From NCBI GenBank assembly GCA_021399435.1, contig JAJTUP010000022.1, forward strand, positions 744,001 through 808,000: DNA of 64,000 nucleotides, read 5' to 3'. The position numbers were made by a program, and so were the translations under genes. Shown here one piece after another: positions 12,801 to 24,700 of the stretch. How positions within the stretch are numbered: position 1 is the first letter of the stretch; every line of letters starts with the position of its first letter. The notes under the pieces are model-generated. The model was not told the origin of the DNA and made no database searches. It saw nothing but the letters and a program-made list of their open reading frames with translations. This stretch comes from Diaporthe sp. PMI_573. Taxonomy: Eukaryota; Ascomycota; Sordariomycetes; Diaporthales; Diaporthaceae.

Positions 12801-14658
12801 TCGGGGACCGAGTTCAGAGACTTCACACACTCGCCCGGCCGATTTAAATGCGTCATCTCAGACACAGAAGGGAGACGTAGCTACATCTTTTCAGTCACAA
12901 GTGCTGGGGCCGCCTACGTCGCCTAATCTCACATCTTTGCCACAGGGTCAGGAACTCAGTTCAGTGGCGGCAGAGGATACTTTGATGGTAGATGGCCATC
13001 CTGGTGGCACAGATGACGATCAAAACTCTGAGTCCGGGGAGGACGCGTCTGGAGAAGAGATGAACGACGAGATATCAGGACAACAATCAGACCAAGAGCC
13101 CGAGCTTTCAGACGAGGAGTCGGATCGGGAAGACACACAAGAAATGGACATGACGCCGAATGTTCTGAACGAAACTTCTGAATCTAAGAGCTTCACAGGC
13201 TTTTCGGATGAACAGGAGGAAGCGCCTCCATCCCCGCCCGAATCTCAGCATCGAGAAGGTCCCATGACTATGTCGATGGACGTTTCCATGACGACGGTCT
13301 CGAGCCACGTCGAAACGCAAGTCACCGACGAGAGGGTAGCAGTGATCCAGACGCAGGACACCGAGGTCATGCTCTTGCAACCCAATGTGGCCGGAGTAGA
13401 TGCGGACACGAGTGTCAGCGACGACAAGGTTGCTACCACACTGGAGGGAGCAGTGTCTGCCCCTGGAGAGCTCGAAAGTGATGCCGAGAGTTTTAAGAAT
13501 GGACGAGCGGCACCACATGACGAGGCTCCACTAGACCAGGACGAAGATCTCGCCATGTCGGAAGCCATATCAGAGCCACTCGAGATCGAGATCGTTGCAG
13601 TCTCGTCCCCGCCACAAACAACCGACCCAGAGGAAGCAGAAGAATCAAAAACGACTGATCCTGTGGGTCAAGAAGCTGCTGCCGCTCTCAGCGACGAGGA
13701 AGATTTTCACGACGCCTCCGAGTTACTCCAGGTGGAGGAGTCACCCAGCGTGGCCCACTTTGATGACCGTGCCAGCTTCGTGACAGCCAACTCGCAGGCT
13801 TCCGAGTCCAGGGAAGCAGAGGATGCGGATTCCCCATCGGTGCGCAAGTCAAAGCGTAGCTCTCGGATTCGCGCATTACGTGAAGAATCCAGCATCCAGT
13901 TCGCGAAGCCGCCCCGTGCCTCGAAGCGAGGATCACGTGTACCATCCGACCAGTCGCCCAGTCCGCGCACGACGCGCAGCCAGACAATGAGCTTCCAGCA
14001 AGCTGCGAGCCCGACTAATGAACAGGAAGACATGTTCGCCCGCGCTGGCCTCAGGTCTCCGTCGCGGAGGAAAGTCTCCGCCACGTCCGCCAACAAGGCG
14101 AAGAACGACCTCGTCAAGCGTCTCGGGACCGAAATGCCAGAGTGTGCCCCGCTCAAGGGTCTCAAGTCTTACAACATGAACACCCTTGACGTCGCGGCCG
14201 TCGTCACCAGCACCAACACCACTCCGCAGCGCACCAAAGCACGGCAATACGTGTCGTCTTTCACCATCTCCGACCCGTCCACCGCCCCTCAAGGCGTGAT
14301 CGAAGTCTCGCTCTTTCGCGCTCACAAAGACTATCTGCCTGTTGTGAAGCCGGGCGACTCTATCCTTCTGCGCCGCTTCACCGTAGTGTCGCTGCCCGAA
14401 AAAGGCTTCGGGCTGAGGACGGAGGACGAGTCCAGCTGGGCCGTGTTCAACGCCGATGGCGAGGACGCGGCCCCGCAGGTCCGAGGCCCGCCGGTCGAGC
14501 TGAGCGAAAAGGAGAAGAGCTACCTCGTCGACCTGAGGGCGTGGTATGCGGCGCTGGACGAGGGCGCGAAGGGAAAGTTGGCCGGGGCTGTTGGGGAATT
14601 GGTGCAGAAGGGGAAGGAGAGCCGAAGGGGAGAAGTGAGGCACGTGGGACAGGGTTGA
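9827..14658 (+). CDS. Telomere end-binding protein, Cdc13/Pot1 OB-fold type
   Basis: Two exons (9827..10213, 10267..14658) give about 1592 aa. The N-terminal 130 residues resemble a small beta-rich (OB-like) module. Residues about 1424-1531 match the telomeric ssDNA-binding Pot1/Cdc13 family: MNTLDVAAVVTSTNTTP, the FTISDPS...G-V-I-E-V-S-L-F core, LPVVKPGDSILL and SSWAVF. The middle is low complexity. It contains nucleoporin-like FGQ repeats (about 406-454), a strongly acidic stretch (about 626-704), a SUMO-interaction-like IIIDLLSDSDDDEE (about 726-739), and a region rich in SQ/TQ (about 941-1164) with a duplicated TQxGDVAxSFxxQVxG unit. By family knowledge it should bind the G-rich telomeric strand and act in end capping in the nucleus. 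Whether it is the Cdc13/CTC1-like CST subunit or another Pot1-like protein is inference. The large antisense frames on this gene are codon-bias shadows. Confidence 0.85.
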
Positions 14659-15134
14659 CGAAGGGATTCCTGCACACGGCAGTATATTGAGGCGGGGCGG
14701 ATTGGTCTCTGCTGGCCTCGAATATCGGCTGTGAAAGGCGTACACATGATACCCATCGGCGGACACAATCTTTGGCGGATTAGCCTTTTGTCCAGGGAGA
14801 ACTGGCATCCATGAAAGGATGATGTACAGGATAGATATGTACATCTTCTGTCACAGAACAAAAAAAACAATTGCCTCGTTTCGAGACTGGAGTCGTGTGA
14901 CTGAGACTTGCTTGACCAACCCAGCGTCGGCGGGGTCGTAACGTGAAGTCTCAAAAGGGACGTTGAAGATGGTACAGCTCCATTTCCACCCCTGATGGAG
15001 AGTAATGTAGAACGTCGGCGTGCCGGCTTCAGTGTTTCACCCAATTCTCCATTCTCTAGAACTGCAAACATAGGCATATTCGAGTAGCTAAGCACACACA
15101 AGGACGCCATGGCTCTTCACTCCTATAGAGTAAT
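14659..15134. other. Convergent 3' flanks
   Basis: 475 bp between two convergent genes. It holds untranslated tails only; I see no gene. Confidence 0.5.
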
Positions 15135-16584
15135 TCATTTCTTCTTGTCAGCCGCGATCTGGAGCTCCTCCCTCCACAGCCCAACTTGCCTAGCCTTCTC
15201 AGTTTCTCCCCATTCCATCAGCCACGTCTCAAGATCAGACACACAGGAGAGCACCATGGGCTCAGCGTCGCCAAAGGCCCCGCGCATCACGTCGATCGAG
15301 CAGCGCAGATTCTCCTCGGCGGGACCACGCTCGCCACGCACTCGATGAGCGTCGGCCATATACCTGTACGCAACGAGCCTCAGGCTTCCCTCGGCTCCGT
15401 GCCGCAGCACCTCCTGGAATATGTTGCGGATCCTCTCGTCGAGTAGCCTGTCTCGCCCGCGGTCGCTGTCGACCGTGCTTAGGTACTCGGCGTACATCCA
15501 TAGCGCATTGATGCACCGCGCGTCGCGCTCCCCGTGCCTGGCCTTGAGGTTCCTCAGCGTCTGCTCTATGGTGTTGCCAAAATTGGGCGGGAGGCCGCCC
15601 AGTCCGCCCACCGCGCTGAAGTTCATCCACTTGCCTATGGCGATGGTGCTCTCCGGAACGGCCACGATGCCGTCCCAGGTCGACAAGCTTAGTTTCCATG
15701 CCTGTGCCGCAAGTTGGCCGGGGTCGTGGCGCCCTAGATGCGGAAGGGCCAGGGCACGGAGGAGCTGGCGCAGGGGGTGGTTTTGCGGCAGCTGGAGCGG
15801 CTGTTCAGCGGCGTGTGCGGTGAGCAGTGACTCTCCGTAGTTGAATAGGGGCTTGACCACGATCAGGAACTGCCTCCTCTGCGAGTCGTCTGAGAACGGC
15901 CGCCGCGTAATGTGCGCCAGGAACATGCAGATCTGGCTGAGCAAGTTGACTGGCCGTTCCTCCAGGAGAACCTTCAGCTCCACTGGCGCCTGCCTCATCA
16001 GAATGAGGGTCTGAGTGAACTTGACTTCATTTAGAGCGGCCTTCACGGCGTACGGGAATCGCGACCACTTAGCCGATCCCGTATTGCCCCGCCGCAGCGC
16101 GTCGAGCTCTTCTGCCGTGGTGATTTTGCCTCGGTACTCGCCCAAGATGTACGTGCGGATGCTGAAAAGGACCGTCTCGGAGATGTAGAAAGTGTTGGGC
16201 GGCCACACGACTCGTAGGTGCGGCACGTGTGTTGTACCGTGGCTTGTGACGACGGCTGCCCTGCCTTGGAGTCTACGCCTGATGTGTGCGGCGAGATGGC
16301 TGCTGTCTACAATCTGGCCGATTGAGAGTTGGAAATGGCCGCGTTGATCGTCGCGAAGTGCCCGTTGGACGGTATCGCTATCCAGGCCGTCTCTGAGTGA
16401 GATATTCTTCCAACAGCCCCAAGACTTGAGTCTCGTTTTGTACATCTTGGCCCTAAGTCGTCATCTCAGTCCAAGAGGCTCACACAGTATATTCGGAGGA
16501 TCAATTGAAATCATACGTGGCGTGGAAGCTGTGTTTCTCCTTCATTGTATGTATCACTTCCTTAAGCGACAGTTCTTCCTCCAT
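15135..16584 (-). CDS. Clr5-domain protein with degraded N-terminus
   Basis: Two exons (16584..16517, 16452..15135) give 461 aa from the first ATG after an in-frame TAG. The splice rebuilds the end of the Clr5 module, F-H-A-T-A-K-M-Y-K-T-R-L-K-S-W. The preceding part of the module is damaged. Directly upstream of the ATG the same frame reads EIQHL-stop-MEEELSLKEV, where the family has LY in place of L-stop, and the W-containing start (EGDWAGPYTG) is in another frame. The protein may therefore begin inside its own DNA-binding-like domain, or the gene may be dying. The remaining 440 residues are open and resemble the Clr5 protein at 4.8-6.5 kb, including WLMEWGETEKAR near the C-terminus. The function is unknown. 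Confidence 0.65.
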
Positions 16585-17330
16585 CTATAAGTGCTGGATC
16601 TCCGTCCTGTGTATGGCCCGGCCCAGTCTCCCTCAGTCGCGAAACGAACTGGCTGGGAATGCCAGCCTGATCCATTACGGCACGAAGTAGTGGAGGTATC
16701 CGTGTCTTGTGTCGTGGCTATCTGGCTGACTTGGCCTGCTTCGTCTCTTTCCGAAGTCATATTGAAGCGCTTATGGCCTTTCTCCGAAGAGCCGCGAGAT
16801 CAGGGGGGCATTTGTGGCGGTGAGGCGTTTGCCGTCAAACGGACTTGCTAAGAAATTTTCAAGAGCAGGCCATTGGGCAAAATTATTTACACTTTCCTCA
16901 CACAGCTCATGTTTCACTCTCGTGATGGTCGCTGAGCTGATCACTGGGGGTGAAGGCACTGCATGGATGGTGTTTGGCGGCACACACAAACACGACACTG
17001 GCGTGGACCACTCATGGCCCTCACAAGAATAATAACGCGGGGACCATTTCCTGTTGCACAGCAGGGCGACTTTCCATGCTTAGGAACATGACATGTCACC
17101 AATAAAGCTCTGAAGTTTCAATTACTAAAGACAACCGACGTCTTACCCGCTTCCCTGTGCCGCACAGCAGGTCGCATGTTCTTACCCTGACAATTACCTT
17201 TACAAGGGTTGGTGCCAGTATTCATAACCTCCGAGCCTCGCAGATCAGTGTTGGGAAACTCAGGTTTAAAGGTTCGACAGAGGCAGGTTCCATAGATTTC
17301 ACATATCATTTCGTACGACCAGCACTTGCA
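16585..17330. other. Gap holding out-of-frame Clr5 start remnants
   Basis: The first 100 bp carry, on the minus strand, the frame-shifted beginning of the Clr5 domain of the preceding gene. The rest shows nothing recognisable; it is the upstream region of both neighbours. Confidence 0.45.
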
Positions 17331-19382
17331 ATGGTTGTTCAGAACCAGACCCATAGATCTCCCTCGTTTAAGCTATCTGCAGCCAGCAGCTACATACTGA
17401 CAGACGAAGATATCATGCCAATTGTGGGATATGGCAAATTACCCCAGCCCAATTCATCCTTCAAAGCCGATGATCGCCAGAATAATAGCAGACCTGATGT
17501 GCCCTCCCAGACCGAGGCCCGGCCTATGACGTTCTCACAAGATGAGGAGACCAGGGCTGGTCTCACGCCTCAGAACTTATCTTCTAAAGAGTCAACAACT
17601 GAGGGAGCGCCCGGCTCTAAGGCTCATCTGATGTCTTGGGCGCTTGAGCTGATTTTTATGGTTCTCGGGCTTCTCTGTTTCACCGCCATAGTTACGATAC
17701 TGCCCACCATGCAGGGACAGAAGCAGCCTCGGTGGCCTTACACGCTAAATTTGAGCACCCTCATTGTAATACTAGCTACAATCCTGCGACCGCTACTCAT
17801 GGAAGTGGTTGAGGAAGGTACAAATTCCTCCTCTGTACACTTAATACATCGGTCTGATTACTATGGAGACTCAGCGCAAAGCTGTCATTAGTGGTTGTTC
17901 AAATAGAAGGGTCCTGGTTCAAATCCACCCAGCAGCTCTACCATGTGCAGTTGTACGGCGACGCCACTCGAGGCCCCTGGGTTGCTCTGAATTTCTTATG
18001 TCATGTAAGGCATTTGTAAGTATATGTCCACAATGCGTACAGTCACGTTCGTACTTTATGAGTCTGCAACAATGAAGAGTGGCGGTCCGCCCTTAGCCCC
18101 TCTTCTTTTTGTTTGTGCTGATGTATCATCATGGACAGTGACATACCTAAATTCAGTACTGTTGTGATTATCCTATGACTAGGTATCAGTGCCTTTACTC
18201 AACAGGCTCTCAGATCTGTTTCTTGCCAGGTCGATGACCCAACACAGGAGGCCTCGATCTCCATCGCTCAGTCTGCTCTGGAAGGGACTTATTTTGCAAT
18301 GAATCGTGGTCCAGAGAAAGGATGGCTTAATACGGCTGACGTAGGAATCAAAACGACTTTTATTGGAGGTCTGGCTGATGTGGATTTGGCAAGCTTTCCG
18401 GTTACAGACTAGGAACCCCGGACCCCCTGCCCCGGGTTAATGCGCATTCGTGCACCCCTCCCACATACACAGCAAATATATCTACCCTGCCCGGATTTTA
18501 CGGGTTAACAGTAGGTGCTTGCGATCTTTATCCCTCTTTAAAACTATATAACAGCACTGTAGTCGAAGGGCGACTCTCCGAATACAGCGTTCAAGTCCGC
18601 CAGTTCCTCTGGAATTTCTAGGCGATAACTCTGCGGATACGGATTTTCTTTTTTGTTGACAAAGGCAGCGCGCAACCGTACTACTGGACATCTCTAGACC
18701 CTTGCTATATCGACGGAGTTGTCTTGTCTATACATCCTCAAACTTTTCGACTGCTCCAGGAAAACTGGTCAACATAACGGATGGAATCAATGTACCTCAC
18801 ACTGGTCCCAAAGAATGCTTTTACGGGTTTTCCTACCACTGGCACAATGTCCTACATGTCCTCATGACTGAAGTTCTCTTGGAGGATAGCTGTGAGGCTA
18901 CGACCAACGAGACTGCTATTATTTGCAATAATTGGCGGCTCAACGCTCTCTGGAACGAGCGGAACTCGTCATTTTCGAGCACGCAGACAGCAATCAGTTG
19001 AGCTTCAAAGTCAATGACGAATTGCCTGCGTGCCATTGGAACCGACTGGTAAGGGAGGCGTACATTTGTTGCTGGAACAGTTTTACAGACCGATATATGT
19101 GTGGCTTTCGAGTGGCAGTGGCTGTTCTTTCCAGGCACAATCGCGCTTGTAACCCACTTTGTATTTGTCGTGGTGATCGTGAAGTCCGTTCAGATAACAG
19201 ACAAGTGGGGTGTCTGGAAATCCTCAGTGCTACCATTTCTGATATACGGTGTGGAGGAAGAGGCAAAGACACCAGGTCACATGGGAGAGAATGGTATTGT
19301 GGAACACGTGAAAACCACACCTTGTGCTGTTCGAGGTAAACAGGGGCGGGTGGAGCTTTCGATTCACAAGAGATTAGGATAG
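17331..19382 (+). pseudogene. Decayed DUF3176 membrane-protein gene
   Basis: The first 180 codons read cleanly into the family's hallmark: SWALELIFMVLGLLCFTAIV, then WPYTLNLSTLIVILATILRPLL. Later blocks are still recognisable but scattered over frames: DATRGPWVALNFL (about 17965-18005), FTQQALRSVSCQVDDP (about 18190-18245), ACDLYPSLKLYNSTVVEG (about 18511-18565), the KECFYGFSYHW...IICNNWRLNALWN block (18810-18965), and a final transmembrane helix with WGVWKSSVLPFLIYGVEEE (19120-19265). In-frame stops separate them, for example TAG at 18619, TGA at 18999 and TAA at 19050, and the frame changes near 17870-17910. No set of GT-AG introns I could draw removes all these breaks. DUF3176 proteins are fungal multi-pass membrane proteins of unknown role, usually with a large extracellular loop. 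The start chosen is the first ATG; the open frame runs upstream without one. Confidence 0.75.
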
Positions 19383-19944
19383 TCAGTGCTCACAATCATG
19401 GGCTCACTTTTTCAGAATTCTCATCAATCGCATACACTATTACAACAAATACAGCTACATTTTCAGTAAAACAAATACTTCATTGCGGGGCCCCTGTTGG
19501 CTTGCTCACCTTCTACCCGGTCATACTAAAAGATGTTACCACGCAGGAGGTTGGGCAGTGAGAACTGCCCAGGTTGGTCACTATGTAATGCCGTGGCCGC
19601 GTAATAAATACCCGAGTAAGGCTGACCAATATGAAAAACGTGAAAGGAAAAACAAAAAAAGAAAGGAAAGGAAAATCAAGATCCTGTACACCAGTGGGCG
19701 AGATGATTTGAATATCACAAGGTTGTTACAATTAACCTCTAAAAACTGATTCGAAGCCTGACCCAGAGTAAAGGATGTCAACTCTAAACTGCAAATCGTT
19801 TATACCGTCCAGATATTTGTTGTGAATGCAGCCCCTACGCTCAATTACACGATACTGGAAGCTTATGCGCCAAGTTACAGTCTCTGGGACCGCCGTCTTG
19901 TGATGAGCTTCTCTACAATTCACTTCCCACTCTTGCAGTGCCGC
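19383..19944. other. Convergent gap
   Basis: 560 bp between the DUF3176 remnant and the MFS gene. It includes an A-rich stretch at about 19630-19680. No gene is seen. Confidence 0.45.
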
Positions 19945-21780
19945 TTAGTTCTTTTGACCTTGCACTCCCCAGTCCATCTCAATACTCTTCATACTCTTAG
20001 AATCATCTTGTTCAGGCGACTCGCCTAACTTTCCAGCACTCCACAACCGCATCGGCTTGCCGTAATAGAATACGAGAGGAAGCATGAGGGTAAACAGCAT
20101 CATGATTCCGCTGTAAATGCTGAAGGTCTTGATGAAGCCAATATCGAGGATCCAGTCGGCGGACTTGAAGCTGATCAGGAATCCGGCAATGAGACGGAAC
20201 GAGGACATGGTCACGAGGACAGGTCTGCGAAACTTATCAGCTTTTTTGCCCGAGAAGATGGATGAGTGATAACATACCCAGCGAAGTTCGGGTAACATTC
20301 AACCAAATACACGCTCACGAGCGAGTTCATGGTTAGACCGCCGAAACCAATGAGGAAAAATCCCACCAGCAGCGGGACCAGTGGTCTCGACGCGGTGTTC
20401 TGACCGGCGTAGCCGAACAAGATGGGCCCGGCAACACCGGCCAGTAGAGGGAATACGAGACTGATCAAGTGCGCCTCAGGCTCTCGTCTTCCTCCGTTCT
20501 TCTTGGCGTACTTGTTACTTATCTTATCGGCCAAGTAACCACCAAAGAACCAGACGAACGGTGTGGCGGCGACAACAGGCAAGACGACCAGGCCAAGCTG
20601 GGTGAATTTGAGCTTGAGGCTGAGAATGATGGCAGCAGCGTTCTGCGTGGTGGCCGAGAGCGCGCCGATAAAGATCGAGTTGAGGGCGATGACCCAGAGG
20701 ACGTTGGGGAAGAAGGTGGCCTTGATGGTCTCGACGACGGAGCGCCTGCAGAGGTCCCACTTGAATGGAACGGAGAAGAGGCCGAAGTCGTTCTTGTTGG
20801 TGCGGTATCCATACCGGGCGTGGTCGAGACGGGGCCGTACCTCGCCGGGGCGCAGGGGGAAGACCGCCCTTCCAGCTGTGCACTATGTTAGATCCATTTG
20901 GGAATGATAATGAATGGTTTCACATACCGAGTTCGTCTGGAGAACGCTCCCATCGAGTCTCGGGAACGAAGAAGATCATTGCAATCCACACGATGATACC
21001 AGCTCCCGCGGTGATGTAGTAGAGCCACCTCCAGCTGAGATGAATAATAATAAGCGGGCTTGTCAAGCCGATGCTGACAACGAATAGACCCTGACCGGCA
21101 CTGATGAGTGAGAAAGCCTTGTTACGCTGGTTGATGAACAGCATGTCCTGAAGGATAAGGGGAATCAGAGCCTCGACTGCACCGGCCCCGAATCCCTGGA
21201 AAACTCTGGCGGCGATATGGCTGTTCAGACTGGTGCTGAATCCTGCCCACAGACCTCCTGCCCACGCCATAACCCCAGAGAATAGGATAACCGGCCGCCT
21301 GCCAACACCAATGGAAAGGGGCACCAGGATATACGATGCAATACCGTTGACGAGGATGGGCAGCGTCGAGATGAGGTCAACCTTGGAGATTGGTGGCCCT
21401 CCCAGGCTGTTCAGCAGCTGGATGGGGTCTGCCGGCTTACCACCCACGGAGCTCAGGTTCAGTGTGCTGAGGTCGATCTTTCCGAGAATCTTGGGGTCGA
21501 TGCCGGCGTATTCGAGGACGAAGATGGGGACCAGGGCACCGACGATGGTCTCTGCCGAGAGAGCCAGCGCACCGAACAGAGAGAGCGTTATGATGGCGGC
21601 CCATTTCCTCCACTCTGGCAGATTGAGAGGGTCCTTCGGATCGGGCGTGGGCATCGGGATGCACTGAAGCTTTCCGTCCTTGAATAGTTGCGTAGATCCC
21701 ACCACCTGGGCCTCGGCACCGTTGCCCCTATCCACCAAGACCTCCTCCATCGAGTCGCGCATCCTGCTGTGTCTCGACAT
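19945..21780 (-). CDS. MFS transporter, DHA1-like
   Basis: Three exons (21780..20928, 20875..20278, 20224..19945) give 576 aa; introns are 52 and 53 nt. The N-terminus is cytosolic and polar, ending in the signature DPKDPLNLPEWRKW that precedes the first membrane helix in fungal DHA1-type proton antiporters. The loop between helices 2 and 3 has GVGRRPVILFSGV, and the helix 4-5 region has RVFQGFGAGAVEALIPLILQDM. The central loop ends in PETRWERSPDELG. About 12 hydrophobic helices are visible. The likely role is export or import of a small organic compound across the plasma membrane by proton coupling. An unusual extra loop between helices 1 and 2 (about residues 92-125) contains LSTLNLSSVGG. 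No linked biosynthetic gene suggests a substrate. Confidence 0.85.
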
Positions 21781-24700
21781 GTTTGCACTCGGTTGCTGAA
21801 GGGAATTTCGTGTCTCGCACGATTGAAGAAGAGAACAAGAAAGTTAAAGGTAGAAGAAAAGGAGATAAACCCGCTCCCCAGGAGTCGTAGTTTCAAGGAG
21901 CGTAGCCGCGTGGTTGAGTGATCAGTAAGTGAACTGAACTGAGTTCAGAGCCAGCATTTCAAGGTTGGAGCGGTGCAGGGTTTTGAAGGATAATCGACCA
22001 GCTCGCTTGGGTTGCCATCCCATTGCCCCAATGTGTCGAGCCTCTGACGTTTAGTTTCAGAAGTTCAGAGGGGATCAAGTGTCAGCCGAGGCTGGAGGCA
22101 GTGCAGGCAGAGAAAGGCGTGTTAGTCCTGAGTATGCACCACACACAGCTGATTCCATCTGAACTCCCCCCGCCTCCTGTGGTTTCGGTACAGGTGGCTT
22201 CGATGCATCAAGGTTTCAATGGTTGGCATTCGATGAGTCGACTGAACCATCTGATGTATCTTGAGTTGCGGTAGATTACTTGCGACTGCGTGCCAGGTCA
22301 ATGCGCCATGGCCTCCCTCGCGCAGATCTCAAACGCCGGAGCCACCCCAGCATCCCTTTCCGGAAGCCGATGCGCCACGGTTGCGGTGGTACGGCTACGT
22401 CCCAATCCGTCAAGTCAAGCGACTCGCCACAACCTGGTCTGGACTTCAATCAAGCCTCCTGGAATGGCGCTGCAGTTGCTACTGGCAGGACAATGTTTTG
22501 CGAATTCAGTTGTGGATAAGTACACTAGAACTCAAGACTATTCGGAGTTCAACTCCTTATCCAGAATTGCCTCCCGCAATGTTATAACTCACTCTCGGCA
22601 GTGCCGGCGTAAAAAGATCTGTCCGCATCGAGCCTACTTGGTCCTCGTTGCAGTCATTAACAGAAAAGGCACCTTGCAGTGCGTTGGCCGCACCGAGACG
22701 ACTCATTCGTGCATGGGGAGAGACTTTGATGCACATGCTGTGCATCATCGGCTCGACCAATTATCTCTCAAAACCCAATGCTTGACTATGTCATAGGGAC
22801 CCTTTAATCAAGCAACGTCGACTGACTTTGATTTACATAGAAACTTTAGTGATAGTGATGACTTGTGTTGACGGTTATATTACCCCTAAACTGTAAAACA
22901 GGCTTGACTGGACTGGACAAATCGGCCGGGTCAAATGCAGGACTAGCTGGATCGAGGGCGCGGACCGTCAAACTCTGTTTCGGAAGTTTGCTGGGGTGCC
23001 TTGGTCTATAGCCAAGCACCATAGAAACACTACAGAATCTAGATATCACCCCAGAGTATAAAACATTGGCAGGGCCCCTGTCACACCAACAGGGACGACT
23101 ACCACCACATGCACCACATGTGTGTGAAAGGAGGACCCCTGGCACCAAGGGACTGGCCGTGATTCCATACAATACGGGCGCTTAATTCGAGAGAACCGGG
23201 CGGCCATACACAAAATTGCTAAATGTGGAATGATATGCCCAGGATTCACGTGTGCCTCGAACCTTGACCAACGAGACGCAGAATGACGGACCCGGTTCTT
23301 TTCTCGGATGCCTTGCCGTGAAGCATTATGACGATCCACAGCATCTGAGCAGTCAAGCCCGCTTGCTCGATTGTTTCGCGGGGTTCTGACTCGGAATGTG
23401 CACACGGGCCAGAAACCACCATTGAAACAGAGCCTCCACGCGGGCTGGCGAGTTTCCCTCTGCAGGCTTGCTTTTTGACGGGTGCAGGCATGGCCTTGCC
23501 GTCTCATCTGAACCTTGCGATACGACAGCTGCCTCCTTCCGAGCCTCCCTTCCCCCTTTCGCACGTACGTACGACATCAGAACGTGTTAAAGGCTGCCCA
23601 TTGCCTCTGTTGTTTTATACCTGGGAGCCGTGTCGTCAGACGACACATGCCGAACACGGCATTGGCTTCCCCAAATGGCATGTAAAAGTCGTCCGCTTTT
23701 GGGTTTGATGTGAGGCTATCGAATCTGCCGCCGCCCGCCGGGAGAGGCGGAGGGACGGAGGGACCGGTGTGAGAGCTGCGTTTCTCCTACGCTCCTCCGA
23801 AAGTGTCCCAAGGTTCGCATCTGCCTTGTGTCTGCCTCGCGCACCGTGCCCCCTCGTTCCGCATTGATTTACTCCGTCTGCACCGAGCGGCACATGCGCG
23901 CGCTGAGCCAGGGCAGAGACGACATGAACGCAGCGACCATCCGGAGAAGCCGCTGGCAAAAGCAGCAGCTACAATGAGCCAGCCTTACTCGATAACGCAC
24001 GAGCTCTTGCATAGGCTCAAAATCTAACTACCGAAGCCCGAGGGCTGCATTGCTATCATCTCAATAAGGCGACAGCAGACTTTTGTCGGCTGCTACTTGT
24101 TTCTCCAGGCTGACACTGCAATAGAGCCTGGGTGCCGTGGATTTCTGGGGACGCCCAGTATGAAGACCAGTGGCAAAATGCTTCTCCGCCGAAGTTTGTT
24201 CGCCAAGGAAACCACAGTGTTAATTACTGTTTTGAGTTGTTCCAGACACCGCCAGCCGTCATAGTCAATGGTCAGCGCCTCAGTCTTGGATGCTGCCAAG
24301 GCGACGTCCCTAGGTCTCTTGTTGTTTCGAGGAGACATGTAGACAAGCAGGTACACAGATGGAATATGCTTTGACCCGGTGGGTGATGTGGTTCGAAACC
24401 TGCCGAGAAGACCTTGACATTGTCTACTGCCTCTTAGTTGACTCTCGGCGCAGTCTCATTCGGTGCGTGACGGCGCGTGATAGTAGACAATCGACAGCTT
24501 CGGAAAGACCTTATCACTGTTGACTGAGCCGACTGACTACCTCGATCCGGAAACTCTATACGAATTCTCATGCGTGACATGCACAAAAATGGCGCTTTTA
24601 GCGGGGCGTTGTTTAAGTTCAAGTCTGCCTTTCACCCACAAGTGTTTGGACTACGTCGCTATCAATGGCGCCAGGTTTTACGTCACTTCGTGATCTTTAT

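Noticed and set aside
13933..14844. 303-codon open frame antisense to the telomere-protein gene
   Set aside because: It overlaps the conserved OB-fold exon on the other strand, has no family features and an Arg/Pro/Leu bias typical of a shadow frame.
17915..17950. GGTTCAAATCC, resembling a tRNA B box
   Set aside because: The flanks do not form a T-stem or an acceptor stem, and the stretch codes for part of the DUF3176 remnant (WFKSTQQLY).
24380..24405. GGTTCGAAACC, a second tRNA B-box-like sequence
   Set aside because: No matching A box, anticodon arm or acceptor stem could be drawn around it.
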